From contig NC_063452.1 of NCBI RefSeq assembly GCF_020379485.1, positions 31,068,770 through 31,132,769 on the forward strand: DNA of 64,000 nt. The letters are read 5' to 3'. This document shows, piece after piece, positions 1-12,112 of the stretch. Position 1 is the first letter of the stretch; each line of letters begins with the position of its first letter. The stretch comes from Brassica napus. Taxonomy: Eukaryota > Streptophyta > Magnoliopsida > Brassicales > Brassicaceae. A program made the translations under genes and the position numbers. The notes beneath the pieces were generated by a model. It had not been told where the DNA came from, did not search any database, and saw only the letters and a program-made list of their open reading frames with translations.

Positions 1-852
1 GACGCAAGCAGGGTTGAAAGCTGCAACGAGATGAAAGAACATAGCTGGAAGGGTAGACAAAACGAAATCATCAAATCGTGGAGCCGTCCTCGAGCTATAG
101 AAGTCAGATCACCAAAAACCATATCTTGAAAACCAAGACGAGAGGGGAGTAACAATGGTAAGCCAACGACGAGGAAAACAACTTCAAAGACGACTAAACT
201 CTGACCCAACCCAAAGAGATGCAGTTCCTAACATCAGCTAAAATCTAAGGAAGAAGAGGAGCATCCAATATTGCATGGAGTAGCCTAAAATGATGCGAGA
301 AACAACCGCACAACTGGGAACTCCTAAACCCGATCTACAATAAATACCAGAAATCTCAAGGTGAAGAAGGCGATAAAGAACAAGAGCATGAGGTGAGTCT
401 TTTTTGGTGATGATGAGAAACACCGCATACCAGAAACGTAAAGAAAATACATAGATGTTGAAGGCTCAATGTAAAAAATATGGGAAAAAAACGAAAAACA
501 TCTTGAAAGTTATAATGTTCAAAAATATAAAAAAAATTAAAAGAAAATTTTGACGCTGAAACCGTAAATCTTAGAATCAACAAATGCATAAATGCAAAGT
601 TATTGAAATTCAATATATTTTTATATTAGAGACTCACTTCACTGCTAACAAATACTATACAGACAAAACACATTATTAAAAAAACAAAGACAAAATATAT
701 TAACATATCACTATTACTACTACATAACACAATAAAAACACCAAATAACATTCTTAACAAATAAAAGTGATCACATAATTACATTATCCAAAAAATCATA
801 CTTTTAACAACAATAAAACAATATTCCGCGCGAAGCGCGGACACCCCCCTAG
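1..852 (+). mobile_element. Helitron, 3' part (5' end outside the window)
   Basis: The sequence ends in a textbook Helitron 3' terminus. A GC hairpin lies at 826-840 (stem CCGCGC/GCGCGG, loop GAA), followed eight bases later by CTAG at 849-852 and a host T at 853. Helitrons end in CTRR and insert between A and T without target duplication. The body upstream is AT-rich with no credible coding region, so this is a non-autonomous or truncated copy. The 5' TC terminus was not found and probably lies left of the window. The terminus is well supported; the extent to position 1 is inferred. Confidence 0.7.
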
Positions 853-1284
853 TAGTACATACAGTTGGGTATGTGGTATATGAGATGTATCCTGGTTTAG
901 ACAAAAAAACAACATTAAATGTTTCTTGGCTTTTTGTCTACCAAGAAATAATGTTGTTTTGGCTTGTGCTTCAGGATTATGTTAATTCTGACGGCTACTT
1001 GGATTGACTTATAATTCATGAGTGCAAACGCTTGTTGTTTGATCTTCATTTTCCTTCCGCATTGTCCGCTAATCAATGTTTCTTTAGTTGCTAACATATT
1101 GATATGGCTAGCTGTGCAAATATCTCTCTTATGACCAACTTAACGGAAGCTCTCTTGGAAGAACAAATCTATCCCATACACACATCTCTCTCTCTCTCTT
1201 TGGCTCCCTTATATTCTAACTGAAAGTTAGAGAGGAATAAATATTATGATATATAATACAGAATCGGGTTTTCATGGTGATATG
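853..1284. other. Intergenic, no gene seen
   Basis: There is no supported coding region. A short CT-rich run lies near 1185-1200. A 60-codon minus-strand ORF at 915-1097 has no recognisable motif and is probably chance. Confidence 0.5.
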
Positions 1285-2065
1285 TAGACCTGCGGGTTCA
1301 GTTAGTATGGTAGTTCAGTTTGGTTAAGCCAATTTTGATTAGTTCAGTTTGGTTAAGCCAATTTTGATTAATTCAGTTTGCACTTTTTGTCAAATTGAAC
1401 CGAACAAAAATTTGGTTTGGTTTTTGGTTCGTTCAATTTGTAAAATTTTTACCGAATTAGACCATAGATTTTAGGTTTTTAATAGCTTCTTGTTTAATTT
1501 AGATAATTTTGGTTCAATACAATTATTTTGATTGTATTATGTTAATTCAGATTTCGTTTGAAATATTTCTATATAATTTTGGCTCTAATTGGTTACCAAA
1601 TTATAGAAACAAATTATGGTGAATTTTTGGTTCCTCAAATTTTATACCGATTAGATTCAATTTTTGGTTAAATTATTGATAAACGGGTCTCATGCTATTC
1701 CTTTTAATTCCTCATGAAAAATGAATTTACGAAGAAAAATTTTCCTCTCCAATTTTGATGCTGAAATAAATGAACAAAATTTTTTATTTTATTTATTTAT
1801 TCAATTCTTCAAATGAACTTTGTTTATTAATTCCATTCATCAAAGGGTCATCAATCGAAGCCTATGTTTGGTTTGTTATAAACAAGTATCATTTTGTTGT
1901 GATTTTTTAAGAACAAACTAAGTGACTATCAAACAAAGCCAAAATAATAACCAGTTTTTTCATAACAATTCCAACCAGTTCAAAACTTATAACTGAATAC
2001 GAATAGAAAACCAAAATTTTTTGTTTGGCTCAGCCGGTTCTCACTGGTTTAGAATTACAGGTCTA
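1285..2065. mobile_element. Non-autonomous hAT-like element, 781 bp
   Basis: The ends are inverted: TAGACCTG at 1285-1292 and CAGGTCTA at 2058-2065. They are flanked by an 8-bp duplication with one mismatch, GTGATATG (1277-1284) and GTTATATG (2066-2073). An 8-bp TSD and termini starting with TA fit the hAT superfamily. The interior has no coding capacity. It carries many degenerate subterminal copies of GGTTCAGTTTGGTT-type words on the left and their complements on the right, as in other non-autonomous plant hAT elements. The perfect TIR is only 8 bp, so the superfamily call rests mainly on the TSD length. Confidence 0.65.
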
Positions 2066-2213
2066 GTTATATGTTTCAGTGTTTTTTTTGTGTGTGGATG
2101 TTGGCAATAATTATGTGACAGCCTGTCCTCCAGGACCTAGGCTCACAGTCCTACAGGACACCAACTTTAATCCCACACATATGAAGCCTCAGTGACTCCT
2201 CTATGTAAGTTAT

Positions 2214-3476
2214 TGATATCACTCAAATTACCCTAAGAAGTGATTTTACTCTCTCAAATAAGAGATTCAATTGTAGTACTTAGAGACCGAATCCACAAGG
2301 AGCTAGGGAACCTAATAAATCTAATTGGATTTGTTAAGTAAGGTGGATTAACGATTTAAATGTAAAGTTGTAGTTGTTTGAGCAAGTAATTGCTCGATTG
2401 ATTGGTTGAGATTTTGGTGCTTAAAAGGAAATAGCTAGACTTAGGGTTTTTATTCAGGAAATGTGGAATTATAATCCTATAGATGCCTAACAAGTTGCAT
2501 GCATGATATTGTAGAGCTCAACACTTATAAAAGAACCACTGGGCTCTCGCTTTCTAGGTTCGTCTATTGACCAGTGTCGATCGATGATTCTATATAAATA
2601 TCGATCGATGCACTATTCAAAGCGTCGACCGATTATTCTAATTGAATATCGATCGACGCTATTGGTCAAGCGTTAATGCGCAGGTTGAATGTGCTCACTA
2701 AGCTCACTAGATCAGCTCTCGCCTTTCTCTAGCAAGAAACTTAGCTCAATTAGAATGGTTTCAGGATGAGATTAAAGCTATCGCTTATATCTAACAATCC
2801 TAGGGTAAATTCTAGGTAGCGAATCTAGAATCAGACATTAATGACAATCCGAATGATTAATATCACAACTTAACAATCTATAGTTGGGACTAATCCCTCA
2901 TAACCTATTTAAACCCTAAAATCTAACAAGGGAACTACTCAGACATAGACAAGTAAATTCATAACAATAATAAGGTATGAAAACTGCATTAGAATAGTAA
3001 ATAGATATCAATGGAGTTTCAATCACAAATACAACTTTGGATCTTCTCTCCAATCTATCAAAATCCTAGAAAACCTTTGTTGTGAAAATAGTAAAACAAG
3101 AAAACACACTTTGCCTCTAACATGTTGGCAAATCTTATATAATTAGGTTAAAACTCGTCAGGGGTAATCTTGAATTGGTGAAGACTTGAGCTTCAAGTCG
3201 GTTGTGACAAAATAGGCTTTCTGTGCGCTTCGCTGTCTATCGATGTCAAGATATGAACATTGATCGATTATTCCTCTTCAATATTGACCGATGGTCGAGT
3301 TCGATGGTCATCTCGGGTGCTTGCTCCAAATATCTCCAAAATGCTCCAAAATCATCACTTATCTCCAAATCCCTTCTGGTCCTATAAATACTCTAAATAG
3401 ACTCTATAATATAATAATTATTAGTTAAAACACTTATAAAACATGTGTAAAAGTGGGTCAAATCCATGGTCTATCA
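2214..3476 (-). repeat. 3' LTR of the outer element (left copy)
   Basis: This 1263-bp LTR aligns along its whole length with the split copy at 9968-11012 plus 29020-29236. It contains a cluster of TCGATCGATG-type words at about 2575-2660, the same word that fills the internal region. A purine-rich tract (CTGAGAGAGT on the minus strand) adjoins it at 3477-3487, as expected for the polypurine tract. Confidence 0.85.
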
Positions 3477-4750
3477 ACTCTCTCAGACTTACCATTTTGC
3501 TTGTCCTCAAGCAAAACAAACAGGCAGTCTCTCTGAAAGAAGTTTGAAAACAGCAGGGACTCACATGATTTAAAACTTAGAATCATCACCTCTACAATAT
3601 TGCAATCCACATCTAAGAAATCCTAATCACAAAAGCACATTATACCACATCCTAGCTTAGCAACCAAATTCACCTAGCCAACAACTTAGCAAATCCTGTC
3701 TGACATTCCCCTCTACCAACCACATTTCTTAGCATAAATAAAAGTGCATGCTTTACCTTGGGATTATCGATCACATCACAGAATGCAAGGATTTTCAAAC
3801 AAGTATTTGGACCTGCATGTAAACGTTAGTTCCTATCCTCTCTCTCTACTAATTTTTTCTCTTAGTCAAAGTCTGCTTATATTGCAAGATCATTGACCAA
3901 GATTGGACAGGCTTCCATGAATCAAGACTTAACGGTGGTTGCCACCAAGTCTTGTTCACTTCTTTTTGACCTATATCCTAGGATTATATGTGAAGCAAGC
4001 CTTAATGGTTGTAGCCACCAAGTCCTGTTCTAATCTTTTACCTATAGAATTCTTATGAAGCAAGCCTTAATGGTTGTAGCCACCAAGTCTTGTTCGAATC
4101 TCTTCCTAATAAATCTCTAATAGATAATAATAAATAATAATAATATTTTTTTTTACATCAATCTATCTATATTTCAAAAATAGAAAGAGAAAGGGTGATA
4201 AATCTATCTACACAAAGCTTTACCTTTCAGACTTGTTTGAAGAATCCGATCCCATGTAAACCAAGCCCCAAGACAAGCAGTTGTGTCAAGTTTAGTGTTG
4301 GAGGTCGGCTTTCGTTCCTTCAAACAATCTCAGTAACTGTGAATAGTTGACAGATTGATCCACTTTAGTATCTTTAGTACTATCTCCAATCAGTAAGTCT
4401 AGAATGGTGCTAAAAAGTGTTTAGATAATCAAGCAAAAATCTAATAAGTTCATTATCCTCTTCTTGACTCAATAAAAACTTTTTGAAAACATTTTTAATA
4501 AGATTGATGAATAAACTACTATCAGTAAACCTCTCCCCAGACTTAAACTACACTGTCCCCACCCCAATGTAAATTCAGTCGGAGTTATGGTGAATATTAA
4601 ATCATAAGGACTCAATATAACAAGTGAGAACGATATACCAGACCGGAATGAATGTCGACAGATGTAAGGATGTTGATATCGATCGCGGCAGGTGCTCTGT
4701 CGATCGATATCGACAGTGTCTCGTCGGTTGATATGCACGACAATCATCTA
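3477..4750 (-). other. Outer element: 3' untranslated region with degenerate repeats
   Basis: No coding region is supported here. Three degenerate copies of a 60-75 bp unit lie at about 3910-4100, each containing a version of GCCACCAAGTCTTGTTC preceded by an AAGCAAGCCTTAATGG-like stretch. Retroelement 3' leaders of this group are often long and non-coding. Confidence 0.55.
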
Positions 4751-4915
4751 CTCAGATCTCTTTATATTTTTTTTGTTTTTTTTATGACCTTTAATAAATA
4801 AAAACTAATATTAATACTAGATAAATAAAAACCAAATAAATATTACCTAATAGTGGGTTGCCTCCCACTCAACGCTTTGTTATAGTCATTTAGCTTGACT
4901 TTGGAGGTGATTTGG

Positions 4916-6232
4916 CTAGTAGTGTTGAAAGCTAAAACTTGTTGGAAAACAAGTGTCCATCTCTTCTCTGCGCTTGTTGAACCATGTACCAGTGAAATCT
5001 CGCATTGCTTCATCCCCTCTGCGCCATTTTTCTTTCATTGTTGCAGTTGTGTTTTCCATCTTCGACAATCTATCTTCAAGACTCTCAAGGTTGAACTCAT
5101 GTCTTCTGAGTGTGGCGTAATTGTCAGCTGATATCTCCTTTCCTTGGTAATGTGTGTCAGACATGTCTGATGTCACTTTTAGAACTAGCCGTCCTCGGTT
5201 TGTAGCGTCGTCGACCGATGTCTGTCTAAGAATGTCAGTCGATTTGTTGTTGCGTCTGTTGATCGATGCTTCTGATCGACGGACAATGTAACTCTGAATC
5301 TCCACTAATTCCCCTTGTATAGCTTCTATCTTGGAAGTCAAAGCACTAATGCTAAGATCCATTGGGAAATAAATGTCATCACATCTCCTATCAACCCTCT
5401 CTTATGTAGTTTCTAGAGTTCTGTAGATCTCTTCTACCAACTGATCAATCTCTACTCTGGTGTGAAAATCTGGTTAAGACTTCATCGGGTGTGAGTTCTA
5501 TGGGTCGTCGTCGATCAATGTTGAGTGATGTCTGTCGATCGATTCTGAGTGGTTTCTGTCGATCGATGGTGAGTGGTGTATGTCGACCACACGCTGAATC
5601 TTGGCTATGTCTTGCCTCATCTCCTCCATACATGTAGTCAACCAACTGATGCTATCATTTAGTGGATAGTAAACACCATCAAGCTTCATATGGAAATCAC
5701 CTTCATTCTTTTCTTGGGCTCCACAGACTCCATAAAACATCTCATTGATCTCATCCTTGGTGTAGATCTCTGGTACCTGCTTGGTTTGTGTGAATGAACA
5801 AGCATGTTCTGGAAGACATATGTAGTTGTGCTCATCTTTCGAAGCTCTTTCCATTAGCTTTCTGATATCCTCCTTGGACACATTGATGATGTGTCCATCC
5901 ACATCTCTTGCACATCCCCGATCATCTCTGTAGACTCCATAGTCATTTTTCTCTTCCCAGTAGAATTTTCTGGTTCCAAAAGGGTCAAAATCTCTTCTGC
6001 CGAATTCTGGACGTCTGTCGATCGATGGTGGGATGTTAACATCGGTCGACGGTCGAGTAGGATGTCTATACTTCTTTGTGAAGCGATTGTCTATGCCACC
6101 AGCTGTGTCCTTTTGTAACCCTCTGCTGATGTGCTGGGACGGTGCGTTGTTGCATGAAGAGATTATCTGCTCCATTAGCCATCTGAAGAATGTCTGCAAT
6201 GTCCTCTCTGGATACTTGCAGTGCATGTCCAT
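4916..6232 (-). pseudogene. Repeat-rich ORF region downstream of protease, outer element
   Basis: Two minus-strand open stretches (5498-6232, 244 codons; 4916-5362, 148 codons) lie where pol would be in a complete element. They are hydrophilic and contain repeated SIDR-like peptides: SIDRNHSESIDRHHSTLID in one, IDR-containing runs in the other. The 148-codon stretch has a heptad-like region (SLEDRLSKMENTTATMKEKW) that could form a coiled coil. No reverse transcriptase, RNase H or integrase motif is visible. I do not recognise a family. It may be an extended Gag-Pro tail or unconstrained sequence kept open by the repeat composition. Confidence 0.45.
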
Positions 6233-7015
6233 CTAATTCTCTTGCGTAGCCATCTGGGTCCTTGAAAATACCAAATTCGTAGGGTTTTTGCTTACAGTGG
6301 GTTTTGTTTTTGGACGGATGTCGATCGATGATGGAAGATTTTCATCAATCGACGGGTGGTTGGCTCTGTCGATAGAATGGCTGAAACGTGTCCCTTCCCC
6401 AATAGCTGCTGCTTCCTGTTAATCTGCTTCATCACGTCTTTGCATGTTGAGAAGTTCCTCATAAGTGAAACCTTCATGAAGTTCATCTGCTCTGGGCTCA
6501 TGAATTTTCGTTTCTACTGCATAGCTTGCGTGGTGGTAATCATCTGCCAACTCCAAATCGAGTGGTCTATTTCTCGCACACGGTCGACTCCAGTGTCGAT
6601 CGATGGGTGGTAGGCAATTTCGGTCGATGATCGTTTTCGGTTTGTATGATGAGGTTGAGTGTCGATCGTCATCGAGATTGTTCCGTCGATCGATGGTGCA
6701 TTCTTCTTCCAGGAGGAATGATGTAGAAGTTTGTCTTCCTCATCTAGAATTGCTCTGTACTATGCAGCTCGTTGCTCCTCATAATCTTCATCATACTCTG
6801 CCGTATGCATGTTGTGTCTGTTGTATGTTGCCACAGTAGGCTTGTAGTAGTTGTTCTCCCAATCTTCTAGACTACTGTCGACCGATTCTTCTCCTGGTAT
6901 GTCGGTCGATTTTTGGTAGGAACTGTCGATCGATGTTGCAGTGTGAGTTTCGATCGATGCCGAATATTTTGTCTCGTATTCTGCTCCACAGTGGCATGCT
7001 GCAATGATTTCTGGA

Positions 7016-7480
7016 TCATTGATTCTTCTGGAGGACGTCTGTGGCTTCTTGACTGGAATAGGGTTGTAGTGGACGAGGATCTATGAGCGTCAGGCACAAT
7101 TGGTTTGTTTGCAGGTTGCATAATGCTCCTACTGTAGATAAGAAGGCTCTCCCAAGTAATAGAGAACAGTTCCAGTTTAGCTTGATATCCAATACATGGA
7201 AATCAACTGGAACTAGGGCATTACCAATCTGCACCTCTAGGTCTCTCACAATCCCTCCTGAGTTTCTTTGAGAACAATCCACAAAAGTGAATAATTCTTT
7301 GGAAGGCTCCACCTGCAGACCCAGATGGTCTGCCATAACCCTAGGTAAGATACTGACTGATGCTCATGCGTCGCACAAGGCATGTGGGAACTCAATACCC
7401 TTCACCGTACATGGTATTGCAAATTGCCTAGGATCACTCTTCTTGTTCAGTGTAATCCTCTTCCTCATCTTTTCTCTAAC
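7016..7480 (-). pseudogene. Degraded retropepsin-like protease, outer element
   Basis: Minus-strand translation shows the order of a plant gypsy protease. It has PCTVKG, then ALCDA followed by a stop and ASVSILP where DTGAS or DLGAS is expected, then VDFHVLDI, and the second conserved block LLLGRAFLSTVGA near residues 60-75 of the 7016-7336 stretch. The catalytic Asp codon is kept but the next-but-one Gly codon is now TGA (near 7369). The enzyme would cut Gag polyproteins in the particle. With the active site interrupted this copy cannot be functional. Confidence 0.65.
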
Positions 7481-8394
7481 TTCACAGAACATTCTCCTAA
7501 TGTCTTCTTCAGTTTCCCTTCTTTCTCTAAAGAACATCCACAATCTGTGGGTAAAATAAGCCTCCTCGAATGACTTTTTTAAAGGAATCCTGAAAACTCT
7601 CTTTTGGAAACTTTCCCTTTCCTTTTCATTAGTTCCTCTCTTCAGATGTTACGCCACTTTTTCCTTTCTTTTCCTTAGGGTTTTTCCCATAGGAACCCTA
7701 TCAACTTCCATTGGATCTGCTCCATCATCTGAAGGTATCCTGGCGGTCTCTGGTGGGTTTTCCGAAGGTTTGGGTTTGGGCCTGAGTGCATTAGGACGTG
7801 CAACATCTATCTTTGGCATCTGCACTTGGTATGTTAGCGGTGCTCGTCGATCGATGGGTGCTGGAGGTTGTCGATCGATGGCGGTTCCATGCTGTCAATC
7901 GACGGGAGTATTTGATTGTCGATCAATTTTGACGTAAACAGAGCTGGGCGGATGTGGGTGTCCTGCTGCGAACTCCTCGTGAGTCATAATCCTCACGGCA
8001 TTGCAAGATGCAGTTGACTCCGTAGGTGTCGTCGATCGATGCTCTGGAGAGCCTGTAGATCGATTTGGATAGTCATCTGTCGATCGGTGTTCGAATTATA
8101 GCATCGATCGACACCAGTGCGATCCACTGACATTCATCGAACTTTCTACTTTGAAATCTCCTTCTTGCAGCTTCTCTTGTTTCATCACTTGCTAGAAATC
8201 ATCCCCAATGATGGCATTCATGTGGTGCTTCATCACATCATCTCATACCCCTCTTGTTAAGGCTTCCTGCCTCTTAACAGCTTCTCATGTCTGAACAACC
8301 TACATCTCCAGCTTCTTCACATGAGTGCTTAAAGTCTCAAACTTTGTGTTCAGGTTGGTGTAGACAGAATCAATCTTTCCATTGAAGTCCACTA

Positions 8395-9918
8395 TCATGC
8401 GCTGCTGTCCCTCAAGAACCCTATCAAGCATCTCTTCAATCTTGCTTTCTTGAGTAGGTGGTGGTGCTTCTGGTAGTAGGAATTTCCATAACCTCTGTTG
8501 TTGATGTAGTTGTTGCTGTAGGGTTTCTGGTGCTGCGAACTCTGGTTGAAATTACCCCTATTTCCATATGAGTTTCTGTTTCCACCCTGGTTTCCAGATC
8601 CTTGGAATCCAGTTCCACCAATGAAGTTCACCTCTTCTTCTTCCTCTGCTCTACCCTCTGTGTCTACAGCCTCTGCATCTTCAACCAAGCAGACCTGCTT
8701 CCTTAGAAGCTTGTGAACATTGTCTAGCTTTGCCTTCACTTCATCCATCTGATCATTCCCAAGGATGGTAGCAGACCTCTTCTTTTCAAAGTCAGTGTTC
8801 TTGGTGTTGCTGCTAGATGCTAAGTTCTCAATAACTTTCACAGCCTCCTCTAGATTCCTGGTGTTGAAGTTCCCATTGCTGGAAGCATCAAGAACCATCT
8901 TGTACTGCACCGCGATGCCTCTGTAGAGAGTACTGAGCAGTTGTACTTCATTGAATCCATTGTGTGGGCAATCTCTCTGATAAGACTTGAATCTGAATGA
9001 TTCTGCAGGCTCTTGAGTGAAAGTATCAATCTTGCTCCTCAAGTCTTCAGCACGCGCTTCATCAAAGAAGTTGCATAAGAATGCATTTTTGATGTCGCTC
9101 CAGGATGTGAGAGATCATGGTGGTAACTACTTAAGCCAATGCAAAGCATCTCCAGCAAGTGAGTACTTGAAGAGCTTGCATAGGAGGTAGTCTTCAGAGA
9201 CTCCCTCGACTTTAATGGCAGATAGAAGATCCTCGAACCTCTCCAGATGGTCCATAGGATGCTCGTGAGATAACCCATAGTAGGGTGTCTGTCCCACGAG
9301 TGTGTAGTACTGCGGCTTCAACTAGAAAATCCTTTGAATAGTTGGAGGACGAATGGCTGATCTGTTGGTGTAGAACTGATCCGGACGGTTGTAGTCAGCC
9401 AATGTTCTGGGTCGAGCATCCTCATCTACAGATAGAGTAGTGCATGTAGCATCAGTATCGGACTCAGGGATTGCAGCCCCCTGAGCATCTATCCTCTGAC
9501 CTGCTGCATTACGCAGATGACCTTCCTGGTTATGCATGTCTCCTCTCTCATAACGTACAAGAATCAATGTCGCAACCATGTTTCGCGGCTCAGTATTGAT
9601 CGATGTTCGGACTGAAGTATCGATCAATGTCGGGTGTAAGATATTGGGCGACGGAAGGTGAGTGTCTTTGGTCGACGGTGGTGAGCGAGTGTTGGTTGAC
9701 GGGACTAGTGCCTGGGTCGACGGTGGATGATGAAAATCGAGCGACGAACAGGTGTTGTTGTCAATCGATGAGGAACGCGCTTCTTTTCGAATTGAACGCT
9801 CCAAGCTTGCAGGATCTGGTGAGAATAGCAGTTGAGTTTCCTTGTTGCTTCTGGTACTGCTGGCCATGTACCTGAAAATCAAAGAAAAAAAATTTGTGTC
9901 AAAAATTAAACTTAACAA
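8395..9918 (-). pseudogene. Gag of the outer Athila-like element, with in-frame stops
   Basis: One reading frame runs from 9918 down to 8395 and is broken by stops at about 9322, 9127 and 9115, with no frameshift. The N-terminal part starts MASSTRSNKETQ at about residue 18. Next comes the retrotransposon Gag core (YYGLSHEHPMDHLERFEDL, then CKLFKYSLAGDALHWLK, then AEDLRSKIDTFTQ and YQRDCPHNGF), followed by an Asn/Gly/Tyr-rich tail (GNQGGNRNSYGNRGNFNQ). Gag would form the virus-like particle. It is homologous to the intact Gag-Pro at 23391-25913, with the same CPHxGF and LLSTxYRG blocks. Confidence 0.75.
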
Positions 9919-9945
9919 GAATCAAATCTAATAGGCGATCAAAGC

Positions 9946-9963
9946 TCCCCGGCAACGGCGCCA
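9946..9963 (-). other. Primer binding site, tRNA-Asp type
   Basis: On the minus strand this reads TGGCGCCGTTGCCGGGGA, an 18-nt complement of the 3' end of plant tRNA-Asp, four bases inside the 5' LTR. This fixes the element's orientation and agrees with an Athila-type element. Confidence 0.8.
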
Positions 9964-9967
9964 AATT

Positions 9968-11012
9968 TGATATCACTCAAATGACCCTAAAGAGTGATTT
10001 TACTCACTCAAATAAGAGGTTCAATTATAGTACTTAGGGATCGAATCCACAAGGAGCTAGGGAACCTAATAAATCTAATTGGATTTGTTAAGTAAGGTGG
10101 TTTAATGATTTAAATGTAAACTTGCAGTTGTTTGAGCAAGTAATTGTTCGATTGATTGGTTGAGGTTTTGGTGCTTAAAAGGAAATAGCTAGACTTAGGG
10201 TTTTTATTCAGGAAATTTGGAATTATAATCCAATAGATGCCTAAAACGTTGCATGCATGATATTGTAGAGCTCAACACTTATAAACGAACCACTAGGCTC
10301 TCGCTTTCTAGGTTCGTCTATTGACCAGTGTCGATCGATGATTCTATATGAATATCGATCGATGCACTATTCAAAATGTCGACCGATTATTCTATTTGAA
10401 TATCGATCGATTCTATTGGTCAAGCGTTAATGCACGGGTTAAATGTGCTTACTAAGCTCACTAGATCAGCTCTCGCATTTCTCTAGCAAGAAACTTAGCT
10501 CAATTAGAATGGTTTCAGGATGAGATTAAAGCTATCGCTTATATCAAACAATCCTAGGGCAAGTTCTAGGTGGCTAATATAGAATCAGGCATTAATGACA
10601 ATCCTAATGATTAATATTACAACTAACAATCTATAGTTGGGGCTAATCCCTCATAACCTATTTAAGCCCTAAAATCTAACAAGGGAACTACTCAGACATG
10701 GCCAAATAATTAATAACAACAATAAGGTATGAAAACTGCATTAGAATAGTAAATAGATATCAATAGAGTTCCAATCACAAATATAACTTTGGATCTTCTC
10801 TCCAATATATCAAAATCCTAGAAAACCTTTGCTGTGAAAATAGTAAAACAAGAAAACACACTTTGCCTCAAACATGTTAGCAAATCTTATATAATTAGGT
10901 TAAAACTCGTCAGGGGTAATCTTGTAAATTGGTGAAGACTTGGGCTTCAAGTCGGCTGTGACCAAACGGGCTCTCTGCGCGCTTCGCTATCGATCGATGT
11001 CAAGATGTGAAC
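9968..11012 (-). repeat. 5' LTR of the outer element, first segment
   Basis: This segment matches 2214 to about 3256 of the left LTR. It stops at the TGAAC target site of the Tat insertion (11008-11012). The rest of the LTR resumes at 29015. Confidence 0.85.
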
Positions 11013-11517
11013 TGTGAGGGGATTTTTGTGTAGGATCTTTGTGAGTACTACGGAACGATGGACAAGGCTAGTTATTTGTATAGATTTCGTGAGTATTAAA
11101 GAGTAATAGAATTGAAGAGATGTTTTATCAGATAGAACAAGCCGGAACTACAATGATTGGTGTATAAACCCTAGTTCTAGCCGCCTAGCTATAATCTCTA
11201 AGTCTTGAAGTGTCGATCCCTTGCTTTAGGGTTTGGATTCCCTTTATATAGTCTTCCTAAGGCGGGCCCTTAGTCGGTTGGAGTAGATTAAACTCTTTAA
11301 TATTCGGAAATATGAAAGGTTCTCCTTATCAAAAGTTTTCCATTTCCCGGAGGAAGGGGGCCGATTCTGGACCGGACCCGGAAAACTCCATAGCGGGGAA
11401 CCGGGGTTCCTTCTAGCGGGGATCCTGGGAACCGGGGTTCCTTCCAGCGGGGATCCAGAGGCCGGTGTCCTACCTGGGGTCTAGATGAATTCAATACCTG
11501 AGTATTTTTCCCCAACA
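11013..11517 (-). repeat. 3' LTR of the Tat element
   Basis: This 505-bp LTR starts TGTGAGGGG and ends CCCCAACA on the plus strand. It pairs with 28510-29014 with, by eye, some 25-30 differences. On the minus strand a purine-rich tract (AATAAGGGGC) lies just inside it. Confidence 0.85.
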
Positions 11518-12112
11518 GTTTGCCCCTTATTGCTCGATTTCATCATCGAACTCGGGGAATAACCTGTGCACTCAAGTCAACAGGAGTTGCTCATTCTCAG
11601 AAAGCTTCCCTTAGGCAGGACATCGCTCCAGTAATCCCGCGATCCCAGGTTCCACTCAGGCCGGAACCGTACTCTGAAACCGGGGGATGATCAGTTTTCC
11701 CTACGTCAGACCGGAGTCTGGTGCTATTTGGACCGCGGATTCTCGTCGAGGGCAGGGAGCACTGGGCTTCTGATGATGTCTTGGAGACGGTGGAGCCTAG
11801 AGCTCTGATGCGCAGAGGATAGACCGGGGGGCTAGGACCCGTACGGTTTGATGATACTGGATGTTCTTTTGATTCCTCCAAAAAGCGAGCACTTTCCTTT
11901 TTTGCGGGAAGCATTTTCCCTTTTTCTGCAGAGATCGGGTTTCCTTTTCATCGTCTACTCTTTAAATCAAGGATTCTTTGGGATATTTGGAAACATCTCT
12001 ATTTCCTTTTCTGATCCCGCGGAAAAGGGAACGACCCGAATATAAATAGAGATTCACGATAGTTCCTAGCTGGCCTCAACCCATCCCTAGCGCTGATTCT
12101 TAGCTGAGAAAG

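Larger units (their letters stand above)
4680..8110 (-). repeat. Dispersed TCGATCGATG microrepeats in the outer element
   Basis: Short words built on GTCGATCGATG recur dozens of times through the internal region, for example near 4680-4720, 5500-5590, 6010-6060, 6310-6370, 6595-6690, 6880-6960, 7850-7930 and 8030-8110. The clusters continue at 9595-9770 and inside both LTRs. On the minus strand many copies read in frame as Ser-Ile-Asp-Arg or Ser-Thr-Asp-Val peptides. The spacing is irregular, so this is not a tandem array. Confidence 0.7.

Noticed and set aside
11597..11914. 105-codon minus ORF near the Tat 3' LTR
   Set aside because: No motif. It lies between the LTR and the antisense gene, in GC-rich non-coding sequence where long chance frames are common.
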